Below the pieces are notes generated by a model, which worked only from the letters and a program-made list of their open reading frames with translations, ran no database searches and was not told where the DNA came from. Positions 25,169 to 32,729 of a DNA stretch of 64,000 bases are shown here, piece after piece (the stretch's first letter is position 1; each line of letters starts with the position of its first letter). Source of the DNA: Nocardia terrae (lineage in GTDB: Bacteria; Actinomycetota; Actinomycetes; Mycobacteriales; Mycobacteriaceae); the NCBI RefSeq assembly GCF_009760405.1, contig NZ_WRPP01000005.1, forward strand, positions 744,001-808,000, written 5' to 3'. The position numbers and the translations under genes were made by a program.

Positions 25169-26424
25169 CCGTGCTCGGCCAGCGCACGGGGCGAGGCCGC
25201 CACCGACCACACCGTGCGCTGCTCGGCCGGCGGTAGCGGGCGGTCGGCGAGCCGATCGGCCAGCCAGTCGACCATCACCGGGATCGCCAGGAACTGCAGG
25301 GGCAGATGGGTGCTGAGCCGGTCGCGCAGATATCGGACGTGCGCGCCGCGAGCCCGATAGCGCTGCACGTGCGCGTCGACATCGGCGACCGCGATCACCT
25401 CGTCGTTGACGCCCTGCACCACGAGCAGGGGCATCGCCGGAGCCTGCGCCCCGGGCCGGATGTCGTCGAGCACGGTCCGCATCTCGGGCAGGGTCAGCAA
25501 AGCCCCGACGCCACCTCGGATGTGCCGGTGGGCATTTCGCCCCGCGTAGCGGGCCAGCAGCGGGAAGGTCGCGATGTCCTCGGCGCGATCGAGCAACCCG
25601 AGATACTCCTCGGACACGATATGACCGACCGCGTCGTTCAAATGCGGATAGGCACGGCGCAGCCCGGCCGTGAACACCATGGCGAAACCCGCGAAGGGCG
25701 AACCGTTCAGCCGGACAAAAGCATTGGCCGGATCGCCGACCGGTGAGCCCGCGACCGCGCCGACGATATCGAGCTCGGGCGCATAGCTCGCGGCCAGTTC
25801 CGCGGCCCAGGCGGTGGCCAGGCCGCCACCCGAATACCCCCACAACCCGATCCGAGTGCGCCGGTCCAGCCCCAGCGGCTCGAACCGCAGCGCCGCGCGC
25901 AGCCCGTCCAGGGCCCGATGACCGGGTTCCCGGGCCGCACCGAAGTGCCCGTTGAGCCCCTCGTGATCCGGCACCGATACCGCCCACCCCCGCGCCAGCG
26001 CGGCCGCGATGAGCGGGAACTCCACCTGCGGGATCGCCCCCAGCGCCCGGGCGCCGTGGCGTAAGGCATAGGACGGGAAGCACTTCGGCGCGACGGCGTC
26101 GATCGCGCACTGGAACGAGACGAGCGGTCGCCGCGCGGACGGTTCGGCATCCCAGGGCAGCAGCACCGTCGTCACCGCGACCTCCGGGCGGCCCGCGAGA
26201 TCGGTGCTGCGGTACAGCAGCTGCCAGGCGCGCACCCGCTGCGGCATCCGCCCGAACAGCGCGATCCGCACCGGCCGCGACCGCAGAATCGTGCCCGGCG
26301 CAACCGATCCCGGTGCGATCGGCGAACGGTAGAACGGATCCAGGCTGGGCAGCAGCGGCCGCATGCCCGGCGGATCGAATTCCTCTGTGAAATCGAAGGT
26401 TTCGACCGCGTCGCCGATCGTCAT
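25099..26424 (-). CDS. LIP-type (secretory lipase family) alpha/beta hydrolase, 441 aa
   Basis: Matches the actinobacterial LIP family: PGTILRSRPV at the start, WQLLYRSTDLAGRP, and nucleophile elbow GYSGGG. A late PLLVVQGVNDEVI probably holds the acid, and RLSTHLPLQ the histidine. Relatives hydrolyse triacylglycerols or other esters. The ATG at 26424 is favoured by AAGGA just upstream; the longer frame start is not needed. No clear signal peptide is seen with this start. It is second in an operon, 25 bp behind the other lipase gene, and overlaps the PucR gene tail to tail. Confidence 0.85.
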   Translation of the reverse strand: MTIGDAVETFDFTEEFDPPGMRPLLPSLDPFYRSPIAPGSVAPGTILRSRPVRIALFGRMPQRVRAWQLLYRSTDLAGRPEVAVTTVLLPWDAEPSARRPLVSFQCAIDAVAPKCFPSYALRHGARALGAIPQVEFPLIAAALARGWAVSVPDHEGLNGHFGAAREPGHRALDGLRAALRFEPLGLDRRTRIGLWGYSGGGLATAWAAELAASYAPELDIVGAVAGSPVGDPANAFVRLNGSPFAGFAMVFTAGLRRAYPHLNDAVGHIVSEEYLGLLDRAEDIATFPLLARYAGRNAHRHIRGGVGALLTLPEMRTVLDDIRPGAQAPAMPLLVVQGVNDEVIAVADVDAHVQRYRARGAHVRYLRDRLSTHLPLQFLAIPVMVDWLADRLADRPLPPAEQRTVWSVAASPRALAEHGHFTALLATMLSGRPIRTRSAFR

Positions 26425-26449
26425 GGGGTTCCTTTCCGAGAGCGGACGA

Positions 26450-27502
26450 CTAGAGGTGGCCGCTGCCACCGATCATCCACGGGTTGAAGGTGCAGACCAG
26501 ATCGGGATGTGCGGCCGGGTCCAGGGCGTGCAGGACGATGGACGCCGCCCTGGGCGAGTACATGATGGTCAGGTGGTCGGAGACGTCCTCGGGGCAATCC
26601 TGTTGCAGCGTAATGTTTTCCACTGTCGCATCCGGACCGGGCGTGAGGAAGGTCCAGTCGTAGGGGTTGGAGATCTCGTCGTGGGTGGTCCCGATGGCGG
26701 TGTACGCGACGCCGGGCACGGTGTCGCCGCCCGCGTTCAGCTTCGCGTAGAACTCCGACCCCACCACCTGTTCGGTGTTGGCCTGCCCGATCAGCGGCTG
26801 GTAGAAGCCGAGAATATCGAGCCCGAGGTTGGTGATGAACCGGCCCAGGCTGGCGAATCCGAGCAGCGAGGTGCCGTGGGTGGTCGCACCGAGGGTGATG
26901 ACCTTGCCCACCTTCCCCTGTCCGCCTTCGAATTTCATGTACTGGCTGGTGACCGGCCCGCCCTGGGAGTGCGCGATCACATCGACGGCGGGCGCGCCGG
27001 TGGCGGCCAGCACCCGGTCCACGAACTGCGACAGCTGCCGAGCGGAGTCCTCCATCGGCCCGACGCCGTAGCGGCCGGGCAGGACCGCGCCGAAACCGCC
27101 GCCGCCCAGCGGGGTCTCGCGGCCGAAATTGAAGGCGAAGACGCAGAATCCGGCGCGGGCGACCTGCGGGGACAGGAACGAGAAGCTGTCGTAGGTATTG
27201 AGCCAGGTGCCGTGCACCAGCACGACCGGGCGCGGGTGCTCGGCGCTGGGCTTGCAGTTCCAGTCGTTGGCTCCCGGCGGCGCGGCGTCCGGGTGGGTCA
27301 GGCCGTAGCCGAAAGCGGCGAGGAAGGCCGACATCTCCGGGCCGACGCCGACCGTGTCCGAGGCGGTGCTCACCAGTGCCGAACCCGAGCTGCTACCGGA
27401 GTCGGCGGGTTCGGCGCCGGCGACGCCGGTCGAGCACGCGACGGCGAGAGCGGTCGCGCCGGCGAACACGGCGCTGCCCAGGGTACGGATGGTCGGCCTC
27501 AT
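26450..27502 (-). CDS. Secreted class 2 lipase, 350 aa
   Basis: The signal sequence MRPTIRTLGSAVFAGATALAVACSTGVAGA indicates export; it has a cleavage site AGA and a cysteine that could allow lipidation. The lipase domain has oxyanion region VLVHGTWLN and nucleophile motif AHSQGG. Aspartate and histidine near SDHLTIMYSP complete a likely triad. First gene of a two-lipase operon, so the pair could process an external ester. The TetR gene upstream on the same strand is a likely regulator. Confidence 0.87.
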   Translation of the reverse strand: MRPTIRTLGSAVFAGATALAVACSTGVAGAEPADSGSSSGSALVSTASDTVGVGPEMSAFLAAFGYGLTHPDAAPPGANDWNCKPSAEHPRPVVLVHGTWLNTYDSFSFLSPQVARAGFCVFAFNFGRETPLGGGGFGAVLPGRYGVGPMEDSARQLSQFVDRVLAATGAPAVDVIAHSQGGPVTSQYMKFEGGQGKVGKVITLGATTHGTSLLGFASLGRFITNLGLDILGFYQPLIGQANTEQVVGSEFYAKLNAGGDTVPGVAYTAIGTTHDEISNPYDWTFLTPGPDATVENITLQQDCPEDVSDHLTIMYSPRAASIVLHALDPAAHPDLVCTFNPWMIGGSGHL

Positions 27503-27594
27503 GAAATTCTCCTACTGCCTCATTCGAATCCGACCGAATGCGTCGGGCTCGGATGTGACCGTAGGAGCGGGCTGTGGCCCGTGTCACGATCGCT

Positions 27595-27607
27595 GTGTCA
27601 GGTGACA
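27595..27607. promoter_or_regulatory. Inverted repeat upstream of lipase operon
   Basis: TGTCA-GG-TGACA (27596-27607) lies in the 150-bp promoter region of the lipase operon. GTGTCAC (27581-27587) and TGTGAC (27554-27559) lie nearby. It could be an operator for the adjacent TetR, or a Crp-like half-site cluster. Confidence 0.35.
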
Positions 27608-27652
27608 GTGCCGGGTTCCGTGCGCGGTGCGCGGTTGTGGTGATCGACAGCC

Positions 27653-28330
27653 TCAGGCGGGCGGCGTGCTCACCAGGGCGATGGCGGTGCGGGTGAACAG
27701 CGGGGCCAGCTTCGGCAGCGCCTGGGCGCCCTCGCGATGCAGGCAGGCGCGCACCCGGTCGTCGATGCCGCCGAGCAGCATGTCGATCAGCTCGCGGTCG
27801 GGTTCGGCGGCCAGATCGCCCTCGCGGACGCCGACGCGCGCCACGGCCATGATGTACTCGGCGAAACGGTCGTGCACGCGCAGCCGGTGCTCCACCAATC
27901 CCGGTCCGGCCGCCAGGGTTTCGACGTACAGCGCGCGGACTACCGCCGGTTGCAGGGCGAGCACGTTGAGATAGATCTCGAACGAAATCCGCACCCGGTC
28001 CTTGAAATTCACGCCCTGGAGCCCGGTCACGGTCTCCTGCAGCTGATCCAGGGCCGTGCCGACCGCGAGATCATAGGCGGCGGCGAAACATTCGTCCTTT
28101 CCGCCGAATACCGCGTAGAAGGTCCGGCGCGCCACCTGCGCGCGGCTCACGATATCGGCGACCGTGGTGGCCGCGAAGCCCAACTCCCCTACCGCCTCCA
28201 GCACCGCGGTGCACAACCGCCGGTACTGTGACGCCTCCACCTGTTCGCGAGTCAGCCCGTGCCGGCCCCGCGGCAACGGACCCGGCTCACCGACAGTTTC
28301 CACACTCACGTCCCCAGAATAGGTTTCCAC
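27653..28330 (-). CDS. TetR/AcrR-family regulator, 225 aa
   Basis: The TetR helix-turn-helix is at about 30-80 (YRRLCTAVLEAVGELGFAATTVADIVSRAQVARRTFYAVFGGKDECFAAAY). A C-terminal ligand domain follows. The start is GTG 28330; a second GTG about ten codons later within a near-duplicate (GTGGAAACC/GTGGAAACT) is an alternative. It precedes the lipase operon on the same strand with a 150-bp gap and is its likely regulator. Confidence 0.85.
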   Translation of the reverse strand: METYSGDVSVETVGEPGPLPRGRHGLTREQVEASQYRRLCTAVLEAVGELGFAATTVADIVSRAQVARRTFYAVFGGKDECFAAAYDLAVGTALDQLQETVTGLQGVNFKDRVRISFEIYLNVLALQPAVVRALYVETLAAGPGLVEHRLRVHDRFAEYIMAVARVGVREGDLAAEPDRELIDMLLGGIDDRVRACLHREGAQALPKLAPLFTRTAIALVSTPPA

Positions 28331-28336
28331 GTCATC

Positions 28337-28380
28337 GAGCGAGCAACGGTCCGGGCGATATATATCGGGCCGTTTCGCTC
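28337..28380. terminator. Long hairpin with AT-rich palindromic loop
   Basis: GAGCGA/TCGCTC (28337-28342, 28375-28380) and AACGGTCC/GGGCCGTT (28345-28352, 28367-28374) give a 14-bp stem with a 2-nt bulge. The loop overlaps the perfect palindrome CGATATATATCG (28356-28367). It lies between the end of the DNA-repair operon and the TetR start, so it may be the operon terminator, the TetR operator, or both. Confidence 0.6.
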
Positions 28381-28404
28381 AGCAATGGTACCGACTGGTT
28401 TGCA

Positions 28405-28671
28405 TCAATTGCCGTCATGGACGCGCCACTCCCGATACGCGGCGCGGGAACAGACCGCGCACGGGCGATACCCGGCCGCTATCGCGGAGCGCTCGTCGGC
28501 GAAGAATACCCGGTGACGCGCATACCCGCCGCGGGACAGCGCACGCAGGGCGGCCGGGCAATCGAGTCGGCCGTAGATCCGCAACCGGCGATGGCCGCCC
28601 AGAGTGCCCGGGGTCGAGCTGCGGTAGGAGCGACCATCGGGGCCGAGCAAGGTGTACTCCACGACGATCAC
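28405..28671 (-). CDS. Stand-alone Ada-type zinc-binding domain protein, 88 aa
   Basis: The core RIYGRLDCPAAL...RVFFADERSAIAAGYRPCAVC matches the metal-binding domain that forms the N-terminus of Ada. Ada uses four cysteines (two near the start, then CxxC) and repairs methylphosphotriesters with one of them. Only one N-terminal cysteine (DCP) is seen here before RPCAVC, so metal binding may use a histidine and repair activity is uncertain. The GTG start overlaps the preceding stop (GTGA). Last gene of the ogt operon, which supports a role in alkylation sensing or repair. Confidence 0.75.
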   Translation of the reverse strand: MIVVEYTLLGPDGRSYRSSTPGTLGGHRRLRIYGRLDCPAALRALSRGGYARHRVFFADERSAIAAGYRPCAVCSRAAYREWRVHDGN

Positions 28672-29393
28672 GCGTCGTGAAACACGAGCCCCAGCGTGTG
28701 CCGCTGCCCGGACCGCACCACGCTCACCCCGTGCCGCATGGGCGCGGCCGACCAGCCGCGGGCGCCGCGCACCGGGCGGTCGCGGGTGGTGAAGATCAAC
28801 CCGTGTCCCTGCGGCAATACCATTGCCGCGCCCCGTGATTGGGCGCGCGGCCGCTGCTCGACCATGAGGAACTCACCGCCGGTGTAGTCGATGCCCGGCG
28901 CGTCGAGTCCGATCACGATCTGCAAGGGAAACACCATGTCCCCGAACAGGTCCCGATGCAGCGCGTTCCAGTCGCCCGGCCCGTAGCGCAGCAGGATCTG
29001 CGAGCTCTTCACCTGACCCGCCCGATGACACTGGGCGATCCACTCGTCGAGACGCTCCGGCCAGCTGCCCGGCCGTCCCAGGCGGGCGGCCCAATCGCGG
29101 GCGATCGGCAGCAGCTTCGGATAGAACGCCGCGCGCAATTCGGCGACGACGCCGGGGAGCTCGTGCGTGAAGTACCGATACTCCCCGGACCCGAACCGAT
29201 GGCGCGCCATGTCGACCGTCGAGCGGAAGCGCTCCTCGTCGTCGTAGAGACCTGCGAGCGTGCGGCATTCATCGGCGGTAAGCAGCGGGCCGGTGAGCGC
29301 GTGCCCGTGTTCGTCGAGCTCGGCGGCCAGGGCCGCCCAGTCCTGCTGGGCGACCCGTCCGGCCCGCGCCGAGGGCAGAGTGGCCGCCGTCAT
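28668..29393 (-). CDS. 2OG-Fe(II) oxygenase (Oxygenase-NA/PF09859 type), 241 aa
   Basis: A double-stranded beta-helix oxygenase. The HxD iron ligands are in NALHRDLFGD, and the distal His with the 2-oxoglutarate-binding Arg is in MRHGVSVVRSGQRHTLGLVF. Relatives sit beside ada/ogt genes and are thought to dealkylate damaged nucleic acid in the manner of AlkB, though they are a separate family. The ATG at 29393 overlaps the ogt stop as ATGA, and its own stop overlaps the next start as GTGA. Tight coupling makes a shared repair function likely. Confidence 0.83.
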   Translation of the reverse strand: MTAATLPSARAGRVAQQDWAALAAELDEHGHALTGPLLTADECRTLAGLYDDEERFRSTVDMARHRFGSGEYRYFTHELPGVVAELRAAFYPKLLPIARDWAARLGRPGSWPERLDEWIAQCHRAGQVKSSQILLRYGPGDWNALHRDLFGDMVFPLQIVIGLDAPGIDYTGGEFLMVEQRPRAQSRGAAMVLPQGHGLIFTTRDRPVRGARGWSAAPMRHGVSVVRSGQRHTLGLVFHDA

Positions 29394-29878
29394 GCGACCC
29401 GCTCCAGTTCCAGCAGCCGCTGTTTGCGTTCCACTCCCCCGGCGTATCCGGTGAGCGAGCCGTCGGCTCCGATCACCCGGTGACAGGGGCGCACGATCAG
29501 CAGCGGGTTCGCGCCGATCGCCGACCCGACGGCCCGCACCGCGGCCCGGGGCGCACCGATTCGCCGGGCGATCTCGCCGTAGGTGATGGTGCTCCCGTAC
29601 GGGATCTCCTCCAGCGCCCGCCACACGCGCCGCTGGAATTCGGTGCCGCCGCCGTCGCCGAACCGGAGGTCGAATTCGGTCCGCTCACCGGCGAAATACG
29701 CGGTCAGTTGCGCCACCACGTCGGTGAACGCCTCCGGGTCCGCAACCCAGTCCGGCTCCACCAGAACGCTCTTGGCACCGCCCATCGACACCGCGGTCAG
29801 CGCCAACGCCCCGTCCTGAATCTCCCCCACGAGCAGCAGTTCTCCGACGGGTCCGGCCATCGTCGTGTACACGGTCAT
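29390..29878 (-). CDS. ogt: Methylated-DNA-[protein]-cysteine S-methyltransferase, 162 aa
   Basis: O6-alkylguanine-DNA alkyltransferase that moves the alkyl group to its own cysteine once. It carries the active-site motif PCHRV, the helix-turn-helix region YGSTITYGEIARRIGAPRAAVRAVG, and NPLLIVRPCHR. Length is usual for Ogt. The ATG at 29878 has AAGGAGG at ideal spacing; upstream ATG codons in the frame lack one. First gene of a three-gene operon with a 2OG oxygenase and an Ada-type zinc protein. Confidence 0.93.
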   Translation of the reverse strand: MTVYTTMAGPVGELLLVGEIQDGALALTAVSMGGAKSVLVEPDWVADPEAFTDVVAQLTAYFAGERTEFDLRFGDGGGTEFQRRVWRALEEIPYGSTITYGEIARRIGAPRAAVRAVGSAIGANPLLIVRPCHRVIGADGSLTGYAGGVERKQRLLELERVA

Positions 29879-29989
29879 CGCTACCTCCTTGATCGATCCG
29901 TTCTCGTTCCACCAACCACTCTGGCGGACTGGATCGGCGATGACCGGCGGGAATCGGCCATGGCATTGGCGGCATTCGGACATGCGGCG

Positions 29990-30991
29990 CTAGGCGGGAG
30001 CCCGCCGGAATTCCAGGGCGGTCCGCCCGTCCGCGATGGCGACAGCGGCATGGCACACCAGCCCGCACCGCGCCGCCAGTTCTCGCAACTCTTCCTCGGT
30101 GCGTTCCTTGCCGCCGAAACACATCAGCATGAACAAATCGATCGCCGTGTCGGCACCGCGGCCGCGGATCGGTTCGATCACCACCACGACACCATTCGCC
30201 CCGGCGGCCTGCGCACAACCGGCGAGAATGGCCGAGGCGTGCTCGTCATCCCAGTCGTGCAGGATGTCGGACAGCACGTAGGCATCGGCACCCGCGGGGA
30301 GCGGATCGAAGAAGCTGCCGACGAGCGCTCCGGCACGCGAGGTCAGCCCCAGTTCCGAGAACCGTTGCGCCGCAGCGGTAGCCGTCGGCGCCAGATCCAG
30401 CACCCGGCCTCGCACACCGCTGTGCACCTGCAGAATCGCCGCCAGCAGAATCCCGTCCCCGCCGCCCACATCGAGAATCTCACCGAACCGCGCCCAGTCG
30501 AAACGCTCCGCGATCTGCTGGGCGTAGCTCCGGTATCGCCAGTTCATCTGAGCATCAAAGGATTTCCGCAACGCGGGCTCCGCATCGATGTCCGCCCAGA
30601 ACTCCCGACCGTACCGGCGCGGGTAAGCCGGTCGCCCCGTCGTGATGGTCTCCAACAACTCGACGAATGCCAACTCCGCCCGCCCACCCGCGGCATTCAT
30701 ATCGAGCAGCAGCGAAAACCCCTCCGGGGCCTCCGGATCCATCTGATTCCCCAGCGCAGTCGCTCGATACCGCCCTTGCTCATCCGCCTCGAAAACACCC
30801 ACCGCGACCAGGTGATCGAGCAGCCTCCGCAGCGCCGGGCCGAAAGTCCCGGTCCGGGAAGCGAGCTCATCGACGCTCGCACCGACGCCCGCCCGCTGCG
30901 CCAGCCCCAGGGTCGCCGCCACCCGGATCGCCATCGGCGTGGCGAGATCGGCCATGGCCAGCAGGGAAGGAGAATTCCGCGACAGATTCAC
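29990..30991 (-). CDS. SAM-dependent O-methyltransferase, 333 aa
   Basis: A winged-helix dimerisation domain (about 10-95) is followed by the SAM-binding Rossmann fold with motif I ILDVGGGDG. SDILHDWDDEHASAIL and ERTEEELRELAARCG are typical of hydroxyneurosporene/acetylserotonin-type O-methyltransferases, often tailoring enzymes. The start is GTG 30991, with a weak ribosome site. A 111-bp gap separates it from ogt downstream, so it is probably a separate unit. Substrate unknown. Confidence 0.85.
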   Translation of the reverse strand: MNLSRNSPSLLAMADLATPMAIRVAATLGLAQRAGVGASVDELASRTGTFGPALRRLLDHLVAVGVFEADEQGRYRATALGNQMDPEAPEGFSLLLDMNAAGGRAELAFVELLETITTGRPAYPRRYGREFWADIDAEPALRKSFDAQMNWRYRSYAQQIAERFDWARFGEILDVGGGDGILLAAILQVHSGVRGRVLDLAPTATAAAQRFSELGLTSRAGALVGSFFDPLPAGADAYVLSDILHDWDDEHASAILAGCAQAAGANGVVVVIEPIRGRGADTAIDLFMLMCFGGKERTEEELRELAARCGLVCHAAVAIADGRTALEFRRAPA

Positions 30992-31103
30992 GCATCGAAG
31001 CTACCCGCGGCAGCCTGGAGGAATGACTCTCGTTCAGGCCGGTAGTCAGCGAGATCCAGCAGATGTTCCCCACGGCCCGGCGTGGCCGGGATGAGAATGA
31101 TGG

Positions 31104-31493
31104 TCAGTTGGCGGGCCAGTTCGGGGATCGGCCGAGGGCGGAAACCAGGCGATCGGTGGCGGTCGTGTCGGGATGGACGGGGATCCGGTCGGCGTAGCCG
31201 TTGGGGCCGCGTAGCGAACCCTCGGCGGGACATGCGGCGAAGGCGTCGATCCATCGGGCGATGGCCTGCCCGAAGGCTTTTCGCGGATCGGCGTCGAGGA
31301 CCGCGGTGGCGTCCAGGATGAGTTCGCTTATCGCCTCGTGCTCGGTATTCATGTGCTCCAACAGATCTCGGATCGTCCAGCCCGCGCGGGGCGTGGACAG
31401 GCCGAGTTCGGAATCGGTCAGTTCCTCGACGAGCGTTGCCAGGCTTCGGAGGGCACGGCGGTCGAGTTCATAGACATCCACGGTTGGAACCAT
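31104..31493 (-). CDS. DinB-fold/maleylpyruvate-isomerase-N-like protein, 129 aa
   Basis: VYELDRRALRSLATLVEELTDSELGLSTPRAGWTIRDLLEHMNTEHEAISELIL matches the N-terminal metal-binding four-helix domain of mycothiol-dependent maleylpyruvate isomerases (DinB fold), with H in LLEHMNTEHE as likely ligands. At 129 residues it is only this domain and is shorter than the usual 190. The ATG at 31493 is chosen since the longer frame upstream is an overlap with the MarR gene. Divergent from marR with a palindrome between; possibly MarR-controlled. Confidence 0.72.
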   Translation of the reverse strand: MVPTVDVYELDRRALRSLATLVEELTDSELGLSTPRAGWTIRDLLEHMNTEHEAISELILDATAVLDADPRKAFGQAIARWIDAFAACPAEGSLRGPNGYADRIPVHPDTTATDRLVSALGRSPNWPAN

Positions 31494-31529
31494 ACGCACG
31501 ATCGTTCGTGTATTTAATGATCGACAGCT

Positions 31530-31543
31530 AAACTTGCAAGTTT
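31530..31543. promoter_or_regulatory. Perfect 14-bp palindrome, candidate MarR operator
   Basis: AAACTTGCAAGTTT lies in the 73-bp divergent region, 23 bp before the marR start. The motif is AT-rich against a GC-rich background and of the length MarR dimers bind. A second inverted repeat, CACGA-TCGT-TCGTG, lies at 31497-31510 next to the divergent start. Confidence 0.6.
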
Positions 31544-31566
31544 GGCTGCACTTATGGCACAGTGGG

Positions 31567-32022
31567 ATGGTGAGCGGGAATGGCACAGATCGGCCTGCGG
31601 ACGAGATAGTCGCGGCCGCGAGCGAGTTGCGTGTGGTGGCCAGCCGCCTGCTGCGGCATTTGCGGTCGGCACGCGGAGGGATCGAGATGACGCCCTCGCA
31701 GGCCGTGGCCCTGAGTCGGCTCGGCGGTGAAGGACCGATGTCGGTGGCCGATCTGGCGCGGGCCGAGCGGGTGCGGCCGCAATCCATGCGGACCACGCTC
31801 GGAGTACTGGAGGAGCGCGGGCTGGTGACACGAGCACCGCATCCGAGCGATCAGCGACAGGTGCTGATGTCCCTGAGCGCCGAGGGACAGCGGCTGTTGC
31901 GGATGGCGCACACCGCCAAGGAGGACTGGCTCGCCACCGCCATCGCCACCAAACTCGCCCCGGCCGAACAGGATGCGCTGATCGCCGCCATTCCACTGCT
32001 CTCCAGACTCGTCGAAGACTGA
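31567..32022 (+). CDS. MarR-family regulator, 151 aa
   Basis: A winged-helix MarR fold: ELRVVASRLLRHLRSARGGIEMTPSQAVALSRLGGEGPMSVADLARAERVRPQSMRTTLGVLEERGLVTRAPHPSDQRQVLMSLSAEG. The ATG at 31567 is preferred over a frame-start TTG that would place coding sequence inside the palindromic operator. It is followed after 33 bp by the isochorismatase gene, which it probably controls together with itself. Confidence 0.85.
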   Translation: MVSGNGTDRPADEIVAAASELRVVASRLLRHLRSARGGIEMTPSQAVALSRLGGEGPMSVADLARAERVRPQSMRTTLGVLEERGLVTRAPHPSDQRQVLMSLSAEGQRLLRMAHTAKEDWLATAIATKLAPAEQDALIAAIPLLSRLVED

Positions 32023-32055
32023 CCGGAATACCCACTCCCAGAAAAGGATTGCACC

Positions 32056-32649
32056 TTGACGTCGAACCTCCTGGACCCGAACACCGCCCTGGTTCTCATC
32101 GATCTGCAGCGCGGCATCACCGGCGCACCCACCGAGCCGCACCCGGCCGATGAGGTCATCCGACGGGGAGCCGAGTTGGCCAAGGCATTTCGAGCGCAGG
32201 GGCTGCCCGTGGTCCTGGTGCGCGTGTCCTTCTCCGAGGACGGCGCGGACATGCCGCCGGGACGCACCATGCAGCCACGCGGCGGAGGCTTCACTCCGCC
32301 GCAGGGCTGGGACGAGATCGTCGACGAGGTCGAAGCGCAGCCGGGCGATATTCGAATCACCAAGCGCCAGTGGGGCGCATTCCACGGCACCGACCTGGAT
32401 CTGCAGCTGCGACGGCGCGGAGTGACCGCGATCGTGCTGGGCGGCATCGCCACCAGCATCGGCGTGGAATCGACTGCCCGCGCCGCCCACGAGCATGGCT
32501 ATCACGTCGTCGTCGCCACCGATGCCTCCGGCGACCGCGAATCCGCCTCCCACAGCCACTCGGTCGAGAAGATCTTCCCCCGCCTGGGCGTCACCGCAAC
32601 CACCCAGGAAGTGCTCGACGCCCTGGCCCAGTTGCCTGCGCGGGACTGA
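32056..32649 (+). CDS. Isochorismatase-family hydrolase, 197 aa
   Basis: An isochorismatase/cysteine-hydrolase fold. It has the acid in ALVLIDLQRG and the lysine in ITKRQWGAFHGTDLDLQLRRRGV. In the cis-peptide loop GGIATSIGVESTA the position of the nucleophilic cysteine in nicotinamidase-type enzymes is glycine. That places it with isochorismatase-like members that do not use cysteine. The start is TTG with AAAGGA upstream. Co-transcribed with marR. Substrate unknown. Confidence 0.85.
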   Translation: MTSNLLDPNTALVLIDLQRGITGAPTEPHPADEVIRRGAELAKAFRAQGLPVVLVRVSFSEDGADMPPGRTMQPRGGGFTPPQGWDEIVDEVEAQPGDIRITKRQWGAFHGTDLDLQLRRRGVTAIVLGGIATSIGVESTARAAHEHGYHVVVATDASGDRESASHSHSVEKIFPRLGVTATTQEVLDALAQLPARD

Positions 32650-32729
32650 GTTGTCGAATCAGATTATTTGCCAATAGTTTTCCAGGCGTGTTGAGCCGAT
32701 CATGCTGTCGTGTCGCTTGATTCGAAACT

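Noticed and set aside
29394..29624. Longer start for the 2OG oxygenase
   Set aside because: The extra N-terminus is out-of-frame ogt sequence; the ATGA overlap start fits the operon.
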